A DNA stretch of 64,000 nucleotides from assembly GCF_019423325.1 (NCBI RefSeq), contig NZ_JAHZBQ010000003.1, positions 186,001 through 250,000 on the forward strand. Reading direction: 5' to 3'. Below are positions 32,329 through 41,399 of this stretch, in pieces. The position numbers were made by a program, and so were the translations under genes. The notes under the pieces are model-generated. The model did no database searches, was not told the DNA's origin, and was given only the letters and a program-made list of their open reading frames with translations. The DNA is from Campylobacter sp. GTDB lineage: Bacteria; Campylobacterota; Campylobacteria; Campylobacterales; Campylobacteraceae. Position 1 is the first letter of the stretch, and every line of letters starts with the position of its first letter.

Positions 32329-33522
32329 TTAATGCAGTTCCGCGTTGAGTTTGATCGCACGCTTGCTAATGCTTGCCGTAATCTGCCCGCTTTGGCTATT
32401 TTGTCGGAAGTGAAGTCCGCTAAGCCCGGAAAGCTCAAGCCCTTTATAAATTTCGCGATCGAACGCAAAGCCCGCATTTAGCGCCGCTAGCGCCTCGCGA
32501 TCCTTTTGCGCGATGAAAACCTTCGTGCCCTCAAGTACCGCGATACCAGCATCCACGATGCAGCGATCACCTAGCGGAATGCCCGTGACGGAGTTTGCGC
32601 CCAGCAAGCAGTGTTTGCCGATGCTCACAGCATTGCCGTTGGTGCCGCTTAGCACACCCAAAATCGACGCGCCACCGCCTATGTCGCTGCCCTCGCCCAC
32701 GACGACCGAGCTACTGACGCGCCCCTCGATCATAACGCTGCCAGTCGTGCCTGCGTTGAAATTCACATACGCAGCACCCGGCATCACGGTCGTACCCGCG
32801 GCGATATGCGCACCCAAACGCACTTTCGCATCGTCTAAAATCCGCACGTTTTGCGGCGGTGCGACGTGGCTTAGGTAGCGCGGAAATTTATCGACGCTGA
32901 TGATACGCGGATAACGGCCCTGCATTTTTAAATGGATTTCGTTTTCATGCAGCCACCAAAGCTCGATCGGGCGGGCGTTTTCGTCCCACGCGACGTTCGG
33001 AAGCACGCTAAATGCGCCGTCTAGATTGAGCGTGCGCGGCTCGCAGAGATTTAGCGAAAGCGCGTAAAGCTTGAGATAGACGCTCTCGACGCTTTTCGGC
33101 GCGGTATCCTCAAAGATAAAGCTAGCGCAAAAGCTCGCGTGCTCGTCCGATTTCATCGCCTCTTTAACCGCAAGTAGCACCTGCAGATTTTTGTGCGCGC
33201 CCTCTTTAGCGTCTGGCTGTAGAAATTTTAAAGCCTCGATCGCCTTTTTTAGGGCTTTGTGCGTTAGCGGAAGGACGCACTCACTACCGCTAAAATCCAC
33301 GACCTCGCCGCATTCGGTTAGAGCATGGATTAGCACTGCTGCGCTTACTAGCCCATCTTTAAAATTTACGTACGCGTAATTCACACTTAGGCTTTTATGT
33401 CCCTCCGCACGCCCCTTGAATACGCGACCGATCGCCCACATCATCGGATCGCGATAACCCTTTGCGGCGCGAACTTTATCCGCAAAAGCTCGCAGCTCGC
33501 TTAGGCTTTTAATCTCTTTCAT
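32329..33522 (-). CDS. dapD: Tetrahydrodipicolinate N-succinyltransferase
   Basis: A 397-residue left-handed beta-helix acyltransferase in the lysine/diaminopimelate pathway: it moves succinyl from succinyl-CoA to tetrahydrodipicolinate. The hexapeptide-repeat part is clear (VRLGAHIAAGTTVMPGAAYV, VVGEGSDIGGGASILG, GKHCLLGANSVTGIPLGDRC). The long N-terminal domain is the epsilonproteobacterial form. Normal length. No nearby partner. RBS AAGGAT-like in ttAAGGATtaaat. Confidence 0.93.
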   Translation of the reverse strand: MKEIKSLSELRAFADKVRAAKGYRDPMMWAIGRVFKGRAEGHKSLSVNYAYVNFKDGLVSAAVLIHALTECGEVVDFSGSECVLPLTHKALKKAIEALKFLQPDAKEGAHKNLQVLLAVKEAMKSDEHASFCASFIFEDTAPKSVESVYLKLYALSLNLCEPRTLNLDGAFSVLPNVAWDENARPIELWWLHENEIHLKMQGRYPRIISVDKFPRYLSHVAPPQNVRILDDAKVRLGAHIAAGTTVMPGAAYVNFNAGTTGSVMIEGRVSSSVVVGEGSDIGGGASILGVLSGTNGNAVSIGKHCLLGANSVTGIPLGDRCIVDAGIAVLEGTKVFIAQKDREALAALNAGFAFDREIYKGLELSGLSGLHFRQNSQSGQITASISKRAIKLNAELH

Positions 33523-33639
33523 ATTTAATCCTTAATCGCAAAATTGCGCGGGAGTATAGCTAAATTTAATTTAAAAGGGGATTTGAAAAGGCGCATGAAT
33601 GGAATTTAAAAGCGAAAACACGCGCTTTTAAATTCTTGA

Positions 33640-34665
33640 TTATTTCGCTTTAGATTGTTTGGCTTCTTGTAGTTTTGCTTCGGACTTCTTATCTTGCTGT
33701 TGCTCCGGCGAAACAAAAATACTCACATCCTCGCTAGGGACTTTCTTTCTTATAGTTTTAATGCAAGAATCGCCGACATCGCCACAATTGCTAACCGTGC
33801 GGTCAAATTCCACATAGGCATATTTGCCGTCATCGAAAATTAACTTACCGCTAATAACGGATTCATTTTTATCTTTTAGATAAATTTCAGCATGATCGGA
33901 AGCTAAATTTATAGATTTAAAAAATTCCTTATATATATCAACCCATATGATAGGGAATATTAGCATAGAAATAAGTAAGATTAGAAATACAGCCATACTA
34001 ATTGCTATAAAAAGTCTTTTTATACTTATAGCTTGGTACACAATGAGAAATATCGCTACCCCTAATCCTGTAAAAAAAAGACCTGACCTCACAAAAGAAA
34101 TATTTAGCCTACAATAACAAAAATAGCCAAATAATAATGTACATATAATTGCCAATACCATAAAAAGTATTTTTATATATTTACAATCTTCAAGTACCGG
34201 TAATATATACATAACATAAAATATTATTGCAAGTATCGCAAAGGAAGTCGTAACAAAATTGTCATTATGCCCAAAATAACAACCTATAAAAAATACAAAA
34301 ATTACAAAAAGTATATTTATAAAGATGTAGAGGGAACCACTATCGTGCCACTTATATAAAAGACACCTATCAACATTAGGGTTGGATTGCGTTATGCGCA
34401 TACAAGCACCCAAAATAAAGAATCCGTATGCACATATTAAAATTATAACTGCATAAATACCTGCAAGTAAAAAAATCCATATATTACTTACATTAAAAAT
34501 TTCGTAACTAAAAAATCTGTTACCCCTCATATAAGTAATCACAAAAGTAAAGCCTGCAATAATGGAAAGTATAAGTGCTATTGAAAAAATTAATTTTAAA
34601 GTAACTGAAATTTCCCCAGAAATTTCTTTTAACTTTTTAAAAATACCTCCAGAATTTCCTGACAT
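33640..34665 (-). CDS. Hypothetical multi-spanning membrane protein
   Basis: 341 residues, AT-rich compared with dapD. About eight hydrophobic segments between residues 20 and 250 (for example FSIALILSIIAGFTFVITYM and FITCATC-like no; IFLIVYQAISIKRLFIAISM is clear). The C-terminal ~85 residues are soluble, with DKNESVISGKLIFDDGKYAY, and end in a Lys/Gln/Glu run. Unrecognised. The gene after it (minus strand) is dapD; the one before is secreted protein 34745-35770. Signs of acquisition: different base use. Confidence 0.6.
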   Translation of the reverse strand: MSGNSGGIFKKLKEISGEISVTLKLIFSIALILSIIAGFTFVITYMRGNRFFSYEIFNVSNIWIFLLAGIYAVIILICAYGFFILGACMRITQSNPNVDRCLLYKWHDSGSLYIFINILFVIFVFFIGCYFGHNDNFVTTSFAILAIIFYVMYILPVLEDCKYIKILFMVLAIICTLLFGYFCYCRLNISFVRSGLFFTGLGVAIFLIVYQAISIKRLFIAISMAVFLILLISMLIFPIIWVDIYKEFFKSINLASDHAEIYLKDKNESVISGKLIFDDGKYAYVEFDRTVSNCGDVGDSCIKTIRKKVPSEDVSIFVSPEQQQDKKSEAKLQEAKQSKAK

Positions 34666-34744
34666 CTTTTTCTCCTATAAAAATACAAATCAAAGAATTA
34701 TATAAAATTTTACTCATTTTTTCCTCCAATTTTAAAATTTCATC

Positions 34745-35770
34745 TCACCTAAACACATCATCCATCGGCGTGCTTTCGCATTTCTTGCGGTCCGCTTCTA
34801 CCGAGAGTAGGCGAGCTTTGCTTTCGTCTAAAATTTTTGGTGTAATAACAAGCCCCGGCAAATCTAAGGAATTTACGGCGTGCTTGCCGGCAAATGCCCC
34901 CAGGCCTCTGCCAAATATCCCGTTTACGCGCCCGTTCATATCATAAATCTCGCTGCCGTCGCAGTGAAAGACATTGCCCGAGATGCACTCGCATTTAAGC
35001 CCATCCGCAGCCTCTGTGTATCTGTAGTCCTCGACGTAAAGCGCACCGCTTACGCCGCGGACGCTACTAATGGGATTGTAAATTAACACGGCTAGAATTT
35101 CATTCTTTTGCGGATTTGAGATCTCCCACTCCACGGCGCGATATGAGCTAAGCAGTAGCACGATAGGCTTAGCAGATTTGGCTAAATTTAGCTTGACGCG
35201 ATTATTCATCTGCGCGCTTTCGTAGATCGCGCCCAGCCACAGATCATAGTCCTTATCCGCAGGGATCTTGGCTACGGCGTCCTTTTGACGATAAAAGGGC
35301 TCTACATCTTTAAAATCCACGAAAAGCTCGCTGGAATGCGCGTCATTTAAAAACCACGCTTCGATCTTATGCTTGCCTTTGCTAAATTTATACGTAAGCG
35401 GGCGCTTTTGATTGCTAGATGTTCCGCCTAGCACATCCGTGCCGTCCACAGCGATTACCAGCGTAGACCAGCCGTAATCTCCTAGCACCATCTTTTCGAC
35501 ATCTGCGTCGAAATTAAACTCGCCGACCCAATACGCCATAAGATTTGGAGACGGGATTTCATGAAAGGAATTTCCTTCGTAATTGACGCTGATGCGATCG
35601 ACGTTTTCAGAGAAAATCACCTTCTTAGGCTCATCTTTATTCAGATAAAACGCCAAAAACTTATCCTGTGGGATCTGCGCGTCCGCGGTAATCTCTTTCG
35701 CCCATTTTTGCATATTGCTCTCTTGCGCGAACGCCGCAAATGCAAGCACCAAAATAATCAAAAACCTCAT
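34745..35770 (-). CDS. Hypothetical secreted protein
   Basis: 341 residues with a signal peptide (MRFLIILVLAFAAFAQES), no membrane helix after it. Cys pairs (KCECISG, FHCDGSE, KKCEST) fall in the C-terminal half. Contains GVSGALYVEDYRYTEAADG, with no match that I know. Probably periplasmic. Stands between the membrane protein and an RAATTY-rich gap. Confidence 0.65.
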   Translation of the reverse strand: MRFLIILVLAFAAFAQESNMQKWAKEITADAQIPQDKFLAFYLNKDEPKKVIFSENVDRISVNYEGNSFHEIPSPNLMAYWVGEFNFDADVEKMVLGDYGWSTLVIAVDGTDVLGGTSSNQKRPLTYKFSKGKHKIEAWFLNDAHSSELFVDFKDVEPFYRQKDAVAKIPADKDYDLWLGAIYESAQMNNRVKLNLAKSAKPIVLLLSSYRAVEWEISNPQKNEILAVLIYNPISSVRGVSGALYVEDYRYTEAADGLKCECISGNVFHCDGSEIYDMNGRVNGIFGRGLGAFAGKHAVNSLDLPGLVITPKILDESKARLLSVEADRKKCESTPMDDVFR

Positions 35771-36669
35771 TACCGACCTTTCTTATTTCGTATAAAAGTA
35801 AAATCCCTAAACCTAAAAGTCCTAGGCTTAGGGATTTTGCCGCTTTAGCTTCCTGCCTATACGAATGAAATTCCAGCTGCTTAAATTTCAGCTGCGCAAG
35901 AAATTTCCTTGCCGCGACCGCTACAGATAAAATTCTACTCCAAATAAGCTCTACAGAGGCTTTCGCAGATAAACTCCACCGCCATGAAATCCGGCGAAAT
36001 AAAATTTTAAACTAGCGCAATGCTACGGCTACCGCTAAAAAGTTAGGCGCGATAAAATTTCAAGCCTAAAATTCATATTTTAAAGCCCTATCTTAAAATT
36101 TTAAAACAAAGTTTTAGCGATAAAATTTCACATTTTAAAATTCCACGGCAAAGCTTTGCGATTAAAATTTTACATTTAAAACTCCAAGGCAGAATTCTAA
36201 AGCAAATTTTACCTCATTGAATTGCGCATTTGGAATTTAACTTCCGCCGTAAAATTTCACGCTTAGAATTTTATCTAAAATCTCACGCAACGAAGCTTGG
36301 GTAAAATTTTAGCTCGAAATTTCAAGCTTTAAAATTTAATGCTACAACCTCTGCACGAAATTCTATACACAAAAATTTTACTGACGCCGTAAAATCACTT
36401 CAAAATTTCGAGGCGGAATTTTTGCCAGGAATTTCGAGCTACAAAATTCGGCGTGAAATTCCAAGCCGCGAAACCCGCGTGAAATTTTACCCGCTAAATT
36501 TACGGGCAAAATTCTATGACGGATTTGCATACCGAAATTTTGCGAGCATTATAAAATTTGCAGCGAAATTTGACGTAAAATTCCAAATTATTAAATTCCG
36601 CGTTGAATTTCAATCTGCAAAATTCAAGAGAAATTCCACGCGAAATTTGACGTCGCGCCCGCCAAAATC
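35771..36669. other. 900-base gap rich in RAATTY motifs
   Basis: No gene. In the 240 bases 36421-36660 I count 15 RAATTY sites (AAATTT, AAATTC, GAATTT), where about 0.25 would be expected in random sequence of even composition. They are spaced roughly 10-20 bases apart, not in a strict period. The motif is its own complement, so both strands carry it. Confidence 0.75.
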
Positions 36670-37764
36670 CTAATTCGAGCAGGCGCTCTTTCCGTCCATC
36701 ACCGGCTGGATCGCGGAGTTGTCCGCCAGCTCCTCGCGGTCGATCTTCTCGATCTTCTCCCACAGCTTGCGCGCAGCCTCTTCGTAGCGCTTCGCGCTCA
36801 AAGAATCGGGCGCGTAGAAGCTTACCGGCTTGCCGCTGTCGCCGCCCTCGCGGATAGCGATCTCGATCGGGATCTCGCCGATTACTTCGGTGTTGTATCG
36901 CTGCGCCAGCTTTTGCGCGCCGCCGCGACCGAAGATATCATACTCCTTGCCGTTATCTGGGCAGATGAAGCCGCTCATATTCTCGATAAGGCCTGCGATC
37001 GGGATGTGGAGCTTTTCGAACATATCAAGCCCGCGCGCGCTGTCGTCCAGCGCGACCGTCTGCGGCGTCGTAACGCACACGCCCGCCGTCACCGGCACGC
37101 TCTGAGCCAAGGTAAGCTGCGCGTCGCCCGTGCCTGGAGGCATATCCAAAAACAGCACGTCCAGATCGCTCCACGCCACGTCTTTTAGCAGCTGCTCGAT
37201 CGCCTTCATTATCATCGAGCCGCGCCAGATGAGGCTCGCGCCCTCCTCCATCAGCACGCCCATGCTCATCATCTCCACGCCGTGGCTTAAAATCGGCTTT
37301 AGCTTCTGCCCCACGACGCTTGCTTGCGTCTTGTCCTCTCCTAGCATTCGCGGCAAATTCGGCCCATAAATATCGGCATCCAAAATCCCTACCCTCTTGC
37401 CGAGCTTTGCCGTGCTGATAGCTAAATTTAGCGTCGTCGTGCTCTTGCCTACGCCGCCCTTGCCGCTGCTGATCATCACGAAATGCTTGATCTGCGGCGC
37501 TATATTTTTGCCGCTGCGAGAGTTGCTCTTTTCCTCGGCGATCTTGGGCTGTTTGATTAAAATTTCGGCGTCCGCGCCGAGCGCCTTTTGCGCCGCCGAT
37601 CTAAGCTCTGCTGCGATCTCAGGCTTGGCGCTGGGGATTTCGATCCCTACGAAAATTCTATCGCCAATCTCGACCTCTTTTACAAATCCAAAATCCACGA
37701 TGCTTTTAGAAAAGCCCGGATAGATCACGCTTTTAAGCAAATTTAAGACTTCGTCTTTACTCAT
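36670..37764 (-). CDS. mrp: Mrp/ApbC iron-sulfur cluster carrier ATPase
   Basis: 364 residues. A small N-terminal DUF59/MIP18-like domain (residues 1-80), then a ParA-like P-loop: MISSGKGGVGKSTTTLNLAI and ILDADIYGPNLPRML, with FLDMPPGTGDAQLTL. It loads or transfers Fe-S clusters in the cytosol. The CxxC seen in many family members is not obvious; FICPDNG has one Cys. It overlaps thiC by ATGA (4 bases), so both are translated together. Confidence 0.92.
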   Translation of the reverse strand: MSKDEVLNLLKSVIYPGFSKSIVDFGFVKEVEIGDRIFVGIEIPSAKPEIAAELRSAAQKALGADAEILIKQPKIAEEKSNSRSGKNIAPQIKHFVMISSGKGGVGKSTTTLNLAISTAKLGKRVGILDADIYGPNLPRMLGEDKTQASVVGQKLKPILSHGVEMMSMGVLMEEGASLIWRGSMIMKAIEQLLKDVAWSDLDVLFLDMPPGTGDAQLTLAQSVPVTAGVCVTTPQTVALDDSARGLDMFEKLHIPIAGLIENMSGFICPDNGKEYDIFGRGGAQKLAQRYNTEVIGEIPIEIAIREGGDSGKPVSFYAPDSLSAKRYEEAARKLWEKIEKIDREELADNSAIQPVMDGKSACSN

Positions 37765-39068
37765 TCCTTCTCCTTATTTTCGGTTAAATTTCTACTGATT
37801 TTATATGCGCAAAATTTCGGCCCGCACATCGAGCAAAACTCCGCGCCCTTGTAAATTTCATCGCCCAGGCTCTCGTCGTGCAGTTCGCGCGCATGCGCAG
37901 GATCGAAGCTAAGCTCAAACTGTCTGTTCCAATCAAAATTATACCTCGCATCGCTCATCTCGTGATCGCGCTCTATCGCGCCCGCTTTGCCTAGCGCAAC
38001 GTCCGCGGCGTGAGCGGCGATCTTATGCGCGATGATGCCCTCTCTGACGTCTTTTGCATTGGGAAGCCCCAGATGCTCCTTGGGCGTTACATAGCAGAGC
38101 ATGCTGGCGCCGCAATACGCAGCCATCGTCCCGCCGATAGCGCTGCTGATGTGATCGTAGCCCGCGCCGATGTCGGTCGGAAGCGGCCCCAGCACGTAAA
38201 ACGGCGCATCGCGGCAGAGCTTGCGCTCTAGCTGCATATTAAGCTCGATCTCATTAAACGGAATGTGTCCCGGCCCCTCGATCATCACCTGCACGTTTTT
38301 TTCATTCGCGCGCAGGGCTAGCTCGCCTAAAATTTCAAGCTCGCTAAGCTGCGCCCTATCGGTCGCGTCGTATAAGCAACCCGGGCGCAAGCCGTCGCCC
38401 AGAGATAGTGATACATCGTAGGCGGCGCAGATATCGCAAATTTCATCAAATGCTTCGTAGAAGGGGTTTTGCTTGTGAAATTTCATCATCCACGACGCTA
38501 TCAGCGAGCCGCCTCTGCTTACGATGCCCATCTTGCGACGAGACAGCAGCGGCATAAACTCGAGCTTAAAGCCCGCATGGATCGTGAAATAATCCACTCC
38601 CTGCCGCGCCTGCTTCTCGATCGTGCTAAGAATAGCGCTCGTTTTTAAATTTTTAATATCGCCCAGCTCATACATCATCTGATAGATCGGCACCGTGCCT
38701 ATGGGTACGGGCGAGCGCTCGATTATGGCGGCGCGGATCTCATCCAAATCGCCGCCCGTGCTTAGATCCATCACCGTATCGGCGCCGTACTTTAAGCAGG
38801 TTTCGAGCTTTTCTAGCTCGCCCTCAATATCGCTCGTCGTGCCCGAGGAGCCGATGTTAGCGTTGATCTTGCACCGCAGTGCGCGCCCGATGCCGATAGG
38901 TTTTAGGCTTTTGTGATTAACGTTTGCGGGGATGATCGCTCTTCCTTGCGCGAGCAGATCGCACAAGGCCCGCACGTCCATGCGCTCGCTTTGCGCGACC
39001 TCTCTCATCTGCGGCGTCAGCTCGCCTCTTTTTGCAAAATAGATCTGTGATACGCAGCTTTCGGTCAT
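37761..39068 (-). CDS. thiC: Phosphomethylpyrimidine synthase ThiC
   Basis: ThiC rearranges AIR to HMP-phosphate for thiamine, using SAM and a [4Fe-4S] cluster. The cluster motif CSMCGPKFC (CX2CX4C) is at the C-terminus; other signatures are NANIGSSGTTSDIE, DTVMDLSTGGDL and MIEGPGHIPFNEI. I start at the ATG at 39068 (MTESCVSQIYF), behind GAGGCGAAA; the frame continues upstream to 39242 but that part is not family-like. Normal length (435 residues). It is the only thiamine gene away from the main cluster. Confidence 0.95.
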   Translation of the reverse strand: MTESCVSQIYFAKRGELTPQMREVAQSERMDVRALCDLLAQGRAIIPANVNHKSLKPIGIGRALRCKINANIGSSGTTSDIEGELEKLETCLKYGADTVMDLSTGGDLDEIRAAIIERSPVPIGTVPIYQMMYELGDIKNLKTSAILSTIEKQARQGVDYFTIHAGFKLEFMPLLSRRKMGIVSRGGSLIASWMMKFHKQNPFYEAFDEICDICAAYDVSLSLGDGLRPGCLYDATDRAQLSELEILGELALRANEKNVQVMIEGPGHIPFNEIELNMQLERKLCRDAPFYVLGPLPTDIGAGYDHISSAIGGTMAAYCGASMLCYVTPKEHLGLPNAKDVREGIIAHKIAAHAADVALGKAGAIERDHEMSDARYNFDWNRQFELSFDPAHARELHDESLGDEIYKGAEFCSMCGPKFCAYKISRNLTENKEKE

Positions 39069-39285
39069 TTTCGCCTCGCTTCTTAAAAATGCGCGTATAA
39101 TATAACAAATTTCATTAATCCTTACTTTTCTTTTGCCGTTTATTTTCGTAACGCAGGTTGAAATTTTACCGCCGCGCCGCGTAAATTTACGCCTAAGTTT
39201 AAGATATTTTAGCGCGCAAGCCGCGATTAATTTTGCTTTCATTTTTAATACGTATAATTTCGTAACAAAATTTCAAGGATAAAAT

Positions 39286-40539
39286 TTGAAAGATATATCG
39301 CTGATTTTGCTCGCCGCGGGCGATTCGAGCAGGTTTGAGCTGAGCGTCAAAAAGCAGTGGTTGCGCGTGGGCGAGCTACCGCTTTGGCAATACGTCGCGC
39401 AGAGCATTGCGCAGGCGCACCCATTTAAAAAAATCATAATCGCCGTAAACGAGGAGGACGTGAGCTATTGCGAGCGCATCTATGCGTACAGCTCGGCTTC
39501 GGTGCGCGGCGAAAGCGCGGAGTGCGACACGAGCGAGTATAAATTTCAAAGCAAGCAGGGCGGGATCGGATGCGACGCAGATGAATGCGGCTCTTCAAAT
39601 TTAAAATTTCACTTCGCCCCCGGCGGTGCAAATCGCCAAAGCTCGCTAAAAAACGCGCTAAAGCTCGTAGAGAGCGAGCTCGTGCTCGTAAGCGACGTGG
39701 CGCGCGCGCAAATTTCGCCTGAGCTAATCTCCTCGCTGATACGAAATTTAGGCGGTGCGGACTGTATCAGCCCCTATCTTGGCGTAAACGACACGACCTA
39801 CCTCGGCGAGAACGTAGTAAAGCGGGAGGAGCTGCGCCTCATCCAAACGCCGCAGCTTTCGCGCACGGCGCTGCTTAAAAAGGCGCTTGAAGGAAGCGAA
39901 ATTTTTACCGACGACAGCGCGGCGGTCGGCAGCGCGGGCGGACGGTTGGAATTTATAAAAGGTGAAGCGGGCGCGCTTAAGATCACGCGCGCAAGCGATC
40001 TGGCGGCGCTAAATTTAAAACCCTGCTCGCGCGATATTTTTTGCGGTACGGGTTACGATGTGCATGCGCTTGAAAAAGGCGCGGGCATCGTGCTTGGCGG
40101 CGTACAGGTTCCGTGCGAGTTCGCGCTGATCGCGCACAGCGACGGTGACGTAGCGATCCATGCCCTAATCGACGCTATTTGCGGCGCGGCGATGCTGGGC
40201 GACATCGGCGAGCTCTTCCCCGATAGCGACGCCAATCTTAAAGGCGCGGACAGCAAGGAGCTGTTACGAAAGGTAATGCGGCGCGTCAGAGGCTACGGCT
40301 ACGAGCTCGTAAATGCCGATATTACGATCATCGCGCAGCGCCCGAAGATCGGAGCCTACAAAGCGCAGATGCAGGAGGTTTTAAGCGAAATTTTAAACTG
40401 CGCGCGCGTCAATGTCAAAGCGACCACGACCGAAGGGCTGGGATTTACGGGCAGAAGCGAAGGCATCGCCGCACAGGCTGCGGTAAACTTGAAATTCTAC
40501 GACTGGCAAAAGCACGCAGCAGAGGCGCAGGACGTATGA
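39286..40539 (+). CDS. ispDF: IspDF bifunctional isoprenoid enzyme
   Basis: 417 residues. N-terminal IspD (CDP-ME synthase): LILLAAGDSSRFELSVKKQW and LIQTPQLSRTALLKKAL. C-terminal IspF (MECDP synthase): GTGYDVHALEKGAGIVLGGV, AHSDGDVAIHALIDAI and TTTEGLGFTGRSEGIA. Both act in the MEP pathway. The start is TTG (39286) behind AAGGAT. Residues ~68-112 (GESAECDTSEYKF...NLKFHFAPGG) are extra or expanded compared with usual IspD. The gene overlaps the next by 4 bases (ATGA). Confidence 0.95.
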   Translation: MKDISLILLAAGDSSRFELSVKKQWLRVGELPLWQYVAQSIAQAHPFKKIIIAVNEEDVSYCERIYAYSSASVRGESAECDTSEYKFQSKQGGIGCDADECGSSNLKFHFAPGGANRQSSLKNALKLVESELVLVSDVARAQISPELISSLIRNLGGADCISPYLGVNDTTYLGENVVKREELRLIQTPQLSRTALLKKALEGSEIFTDDSAAVGSAGGRLEFIKGEAGALKITRASDLAALNLKPCSRDIFCGTGYDVHALEKGAGIVLGGVQVPCEFALIAHSDGDVAIHALIDAICGAAMLGDIGELFPDSDANLKGADSKELLRKVMRRVRGYGYELVNADITIIAQRPKIGAYKAQMQEVLSEILNCARVNVKATTTEGLGFTGRSEGIAAQAAVNLKFYDWQKHAAEAQDV

Positions 40540-41399
40540 AAATTTTAATCATAGAAAGCGAAATTTATCTAGCGCAAAGTATCGCAAACAAGCTGGGTGC
40601 GCTGGGACATGAATGCACTAACGCGGCGAGTTTGGCGGCCGCGGCGGGCCTTGCGGAGGAGTTTGAGGCGGTGCTGCTCTCTACGAGCTGGAGCGGCGCG
40701 AGCTTTTATCCGCTGATCGAGAAATTTAGGCGCTCGATCATAATTTTAATGGTCGCCTACGTCGATAGCGAAACGGTGCTAAACCCCGTAAAAGCGGGCG
40801 CGACGGATTATATCCAAAAGCCTTTTATGATAGAGGAGCTCATAAAAAAGATCGAGCACTACGCGCAGTTTCGCTCGCTAAAATCGCAAAACGAAGCCTA
40901 CGAGGCGCTGCTTAAAGAAGTCTCTCTTTCGTGCGAAATACCGCCCGCGCGTTTAGCGCAGATAAAATTCCCGCTTCTTTTGCGCGGCGATGCGGCAGCG
41001 CGAGCTGCGGCGGTATTTAAGATCGCGCTTGCGCTAAAATCGCGCCTTAAAATTCTATCCGCGCAAAGCCCTGAGCCGCTAGAACGCGGCGCGGAGATTT
41101 TTTACGCACCAGATTTTGATAGCCTAAGCGGCGCGCAGAAGGAAAAATTTATAAACAAAACCAAATCCATGCGTATAATCGTCGGATCCATCGGCGCGCA
41201 AAAAGGCTTTAACGACGAAATTACGCTTGGCAGCAGCAAAGAACGCAGCGAAATTTTAAGCATCGAAGAATACGTAAAGCTCACGATCGTAGCGTACCAA
41301 GACGAGTATTTCGACTCCGATCTGGCAGCGGCACTTGGGATTTCGCGAAAATCGCTTTGGGAGAAAAGGAAAAAATATGGCATCGCAAGAAAAAAATAG
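40536..41399 (+). CDS. cemR: CemR/HP1021-type atypical response regulator
   Basis: 287 residues, N-terminal receiver-like domain and C-terminal HTH (LAAALGISRKSLWEKRKKYG). The phospho-acceptor Asp is replaced: the strand AVLLSTSWSG has Ser at residue 49 in that position, so phosphorylation is unlikely. QKPF keeps the conserved Lys. Cysteines at residues 27 (HECTN) and ~132 (SLSCEIPP) are present; HP1021, the Helicobacter homolog, acts as a redox-sensitive regulator. C. jejuni Cj1608/CemR has the same neighbours (ispDF and a sulfate-adenylyltransferase-like gene). It controls energy metabolism in those species; here that is inference. Confidence 0.85.
   Translation: MKILIIESEIYLAQSIANKLGALGHECTNAASLAAAAGLAEEFEAVLLSTSWSGASFYPLIEKFRRSIIILMVAYVDSETVLNPVKAGATDYIQKPFMIEELIKKIEHYAQFRSLKSQNEAYEALLKEVSLSCEIPPARLAQIKFPLLLRGDAAARAAAVFKIALALKSRLKILSAQSPEPLERGAEIFYAPDFDSLSGAQKEKFINKTKSMRIIVGSIGAQKGFNDEITLGSSKERSEILSIEEYVKLTIVAYQDEYFDSDLAAALGISRKSLWEKRKKYGIARKK

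Noticed and set aside
35771..36669. RAATTY array as a CRISPR or satellite
   Set aside because: Sites are short, palindromic and unevenly spaced; no unit longer than ~10 bases repeats exactly.
39069..39242. Upstream extension of ThiC
   Set aside because: Basic, low-similarity residues; the ATG at 39068 has GAGGCGAAA and starts the family sequence.
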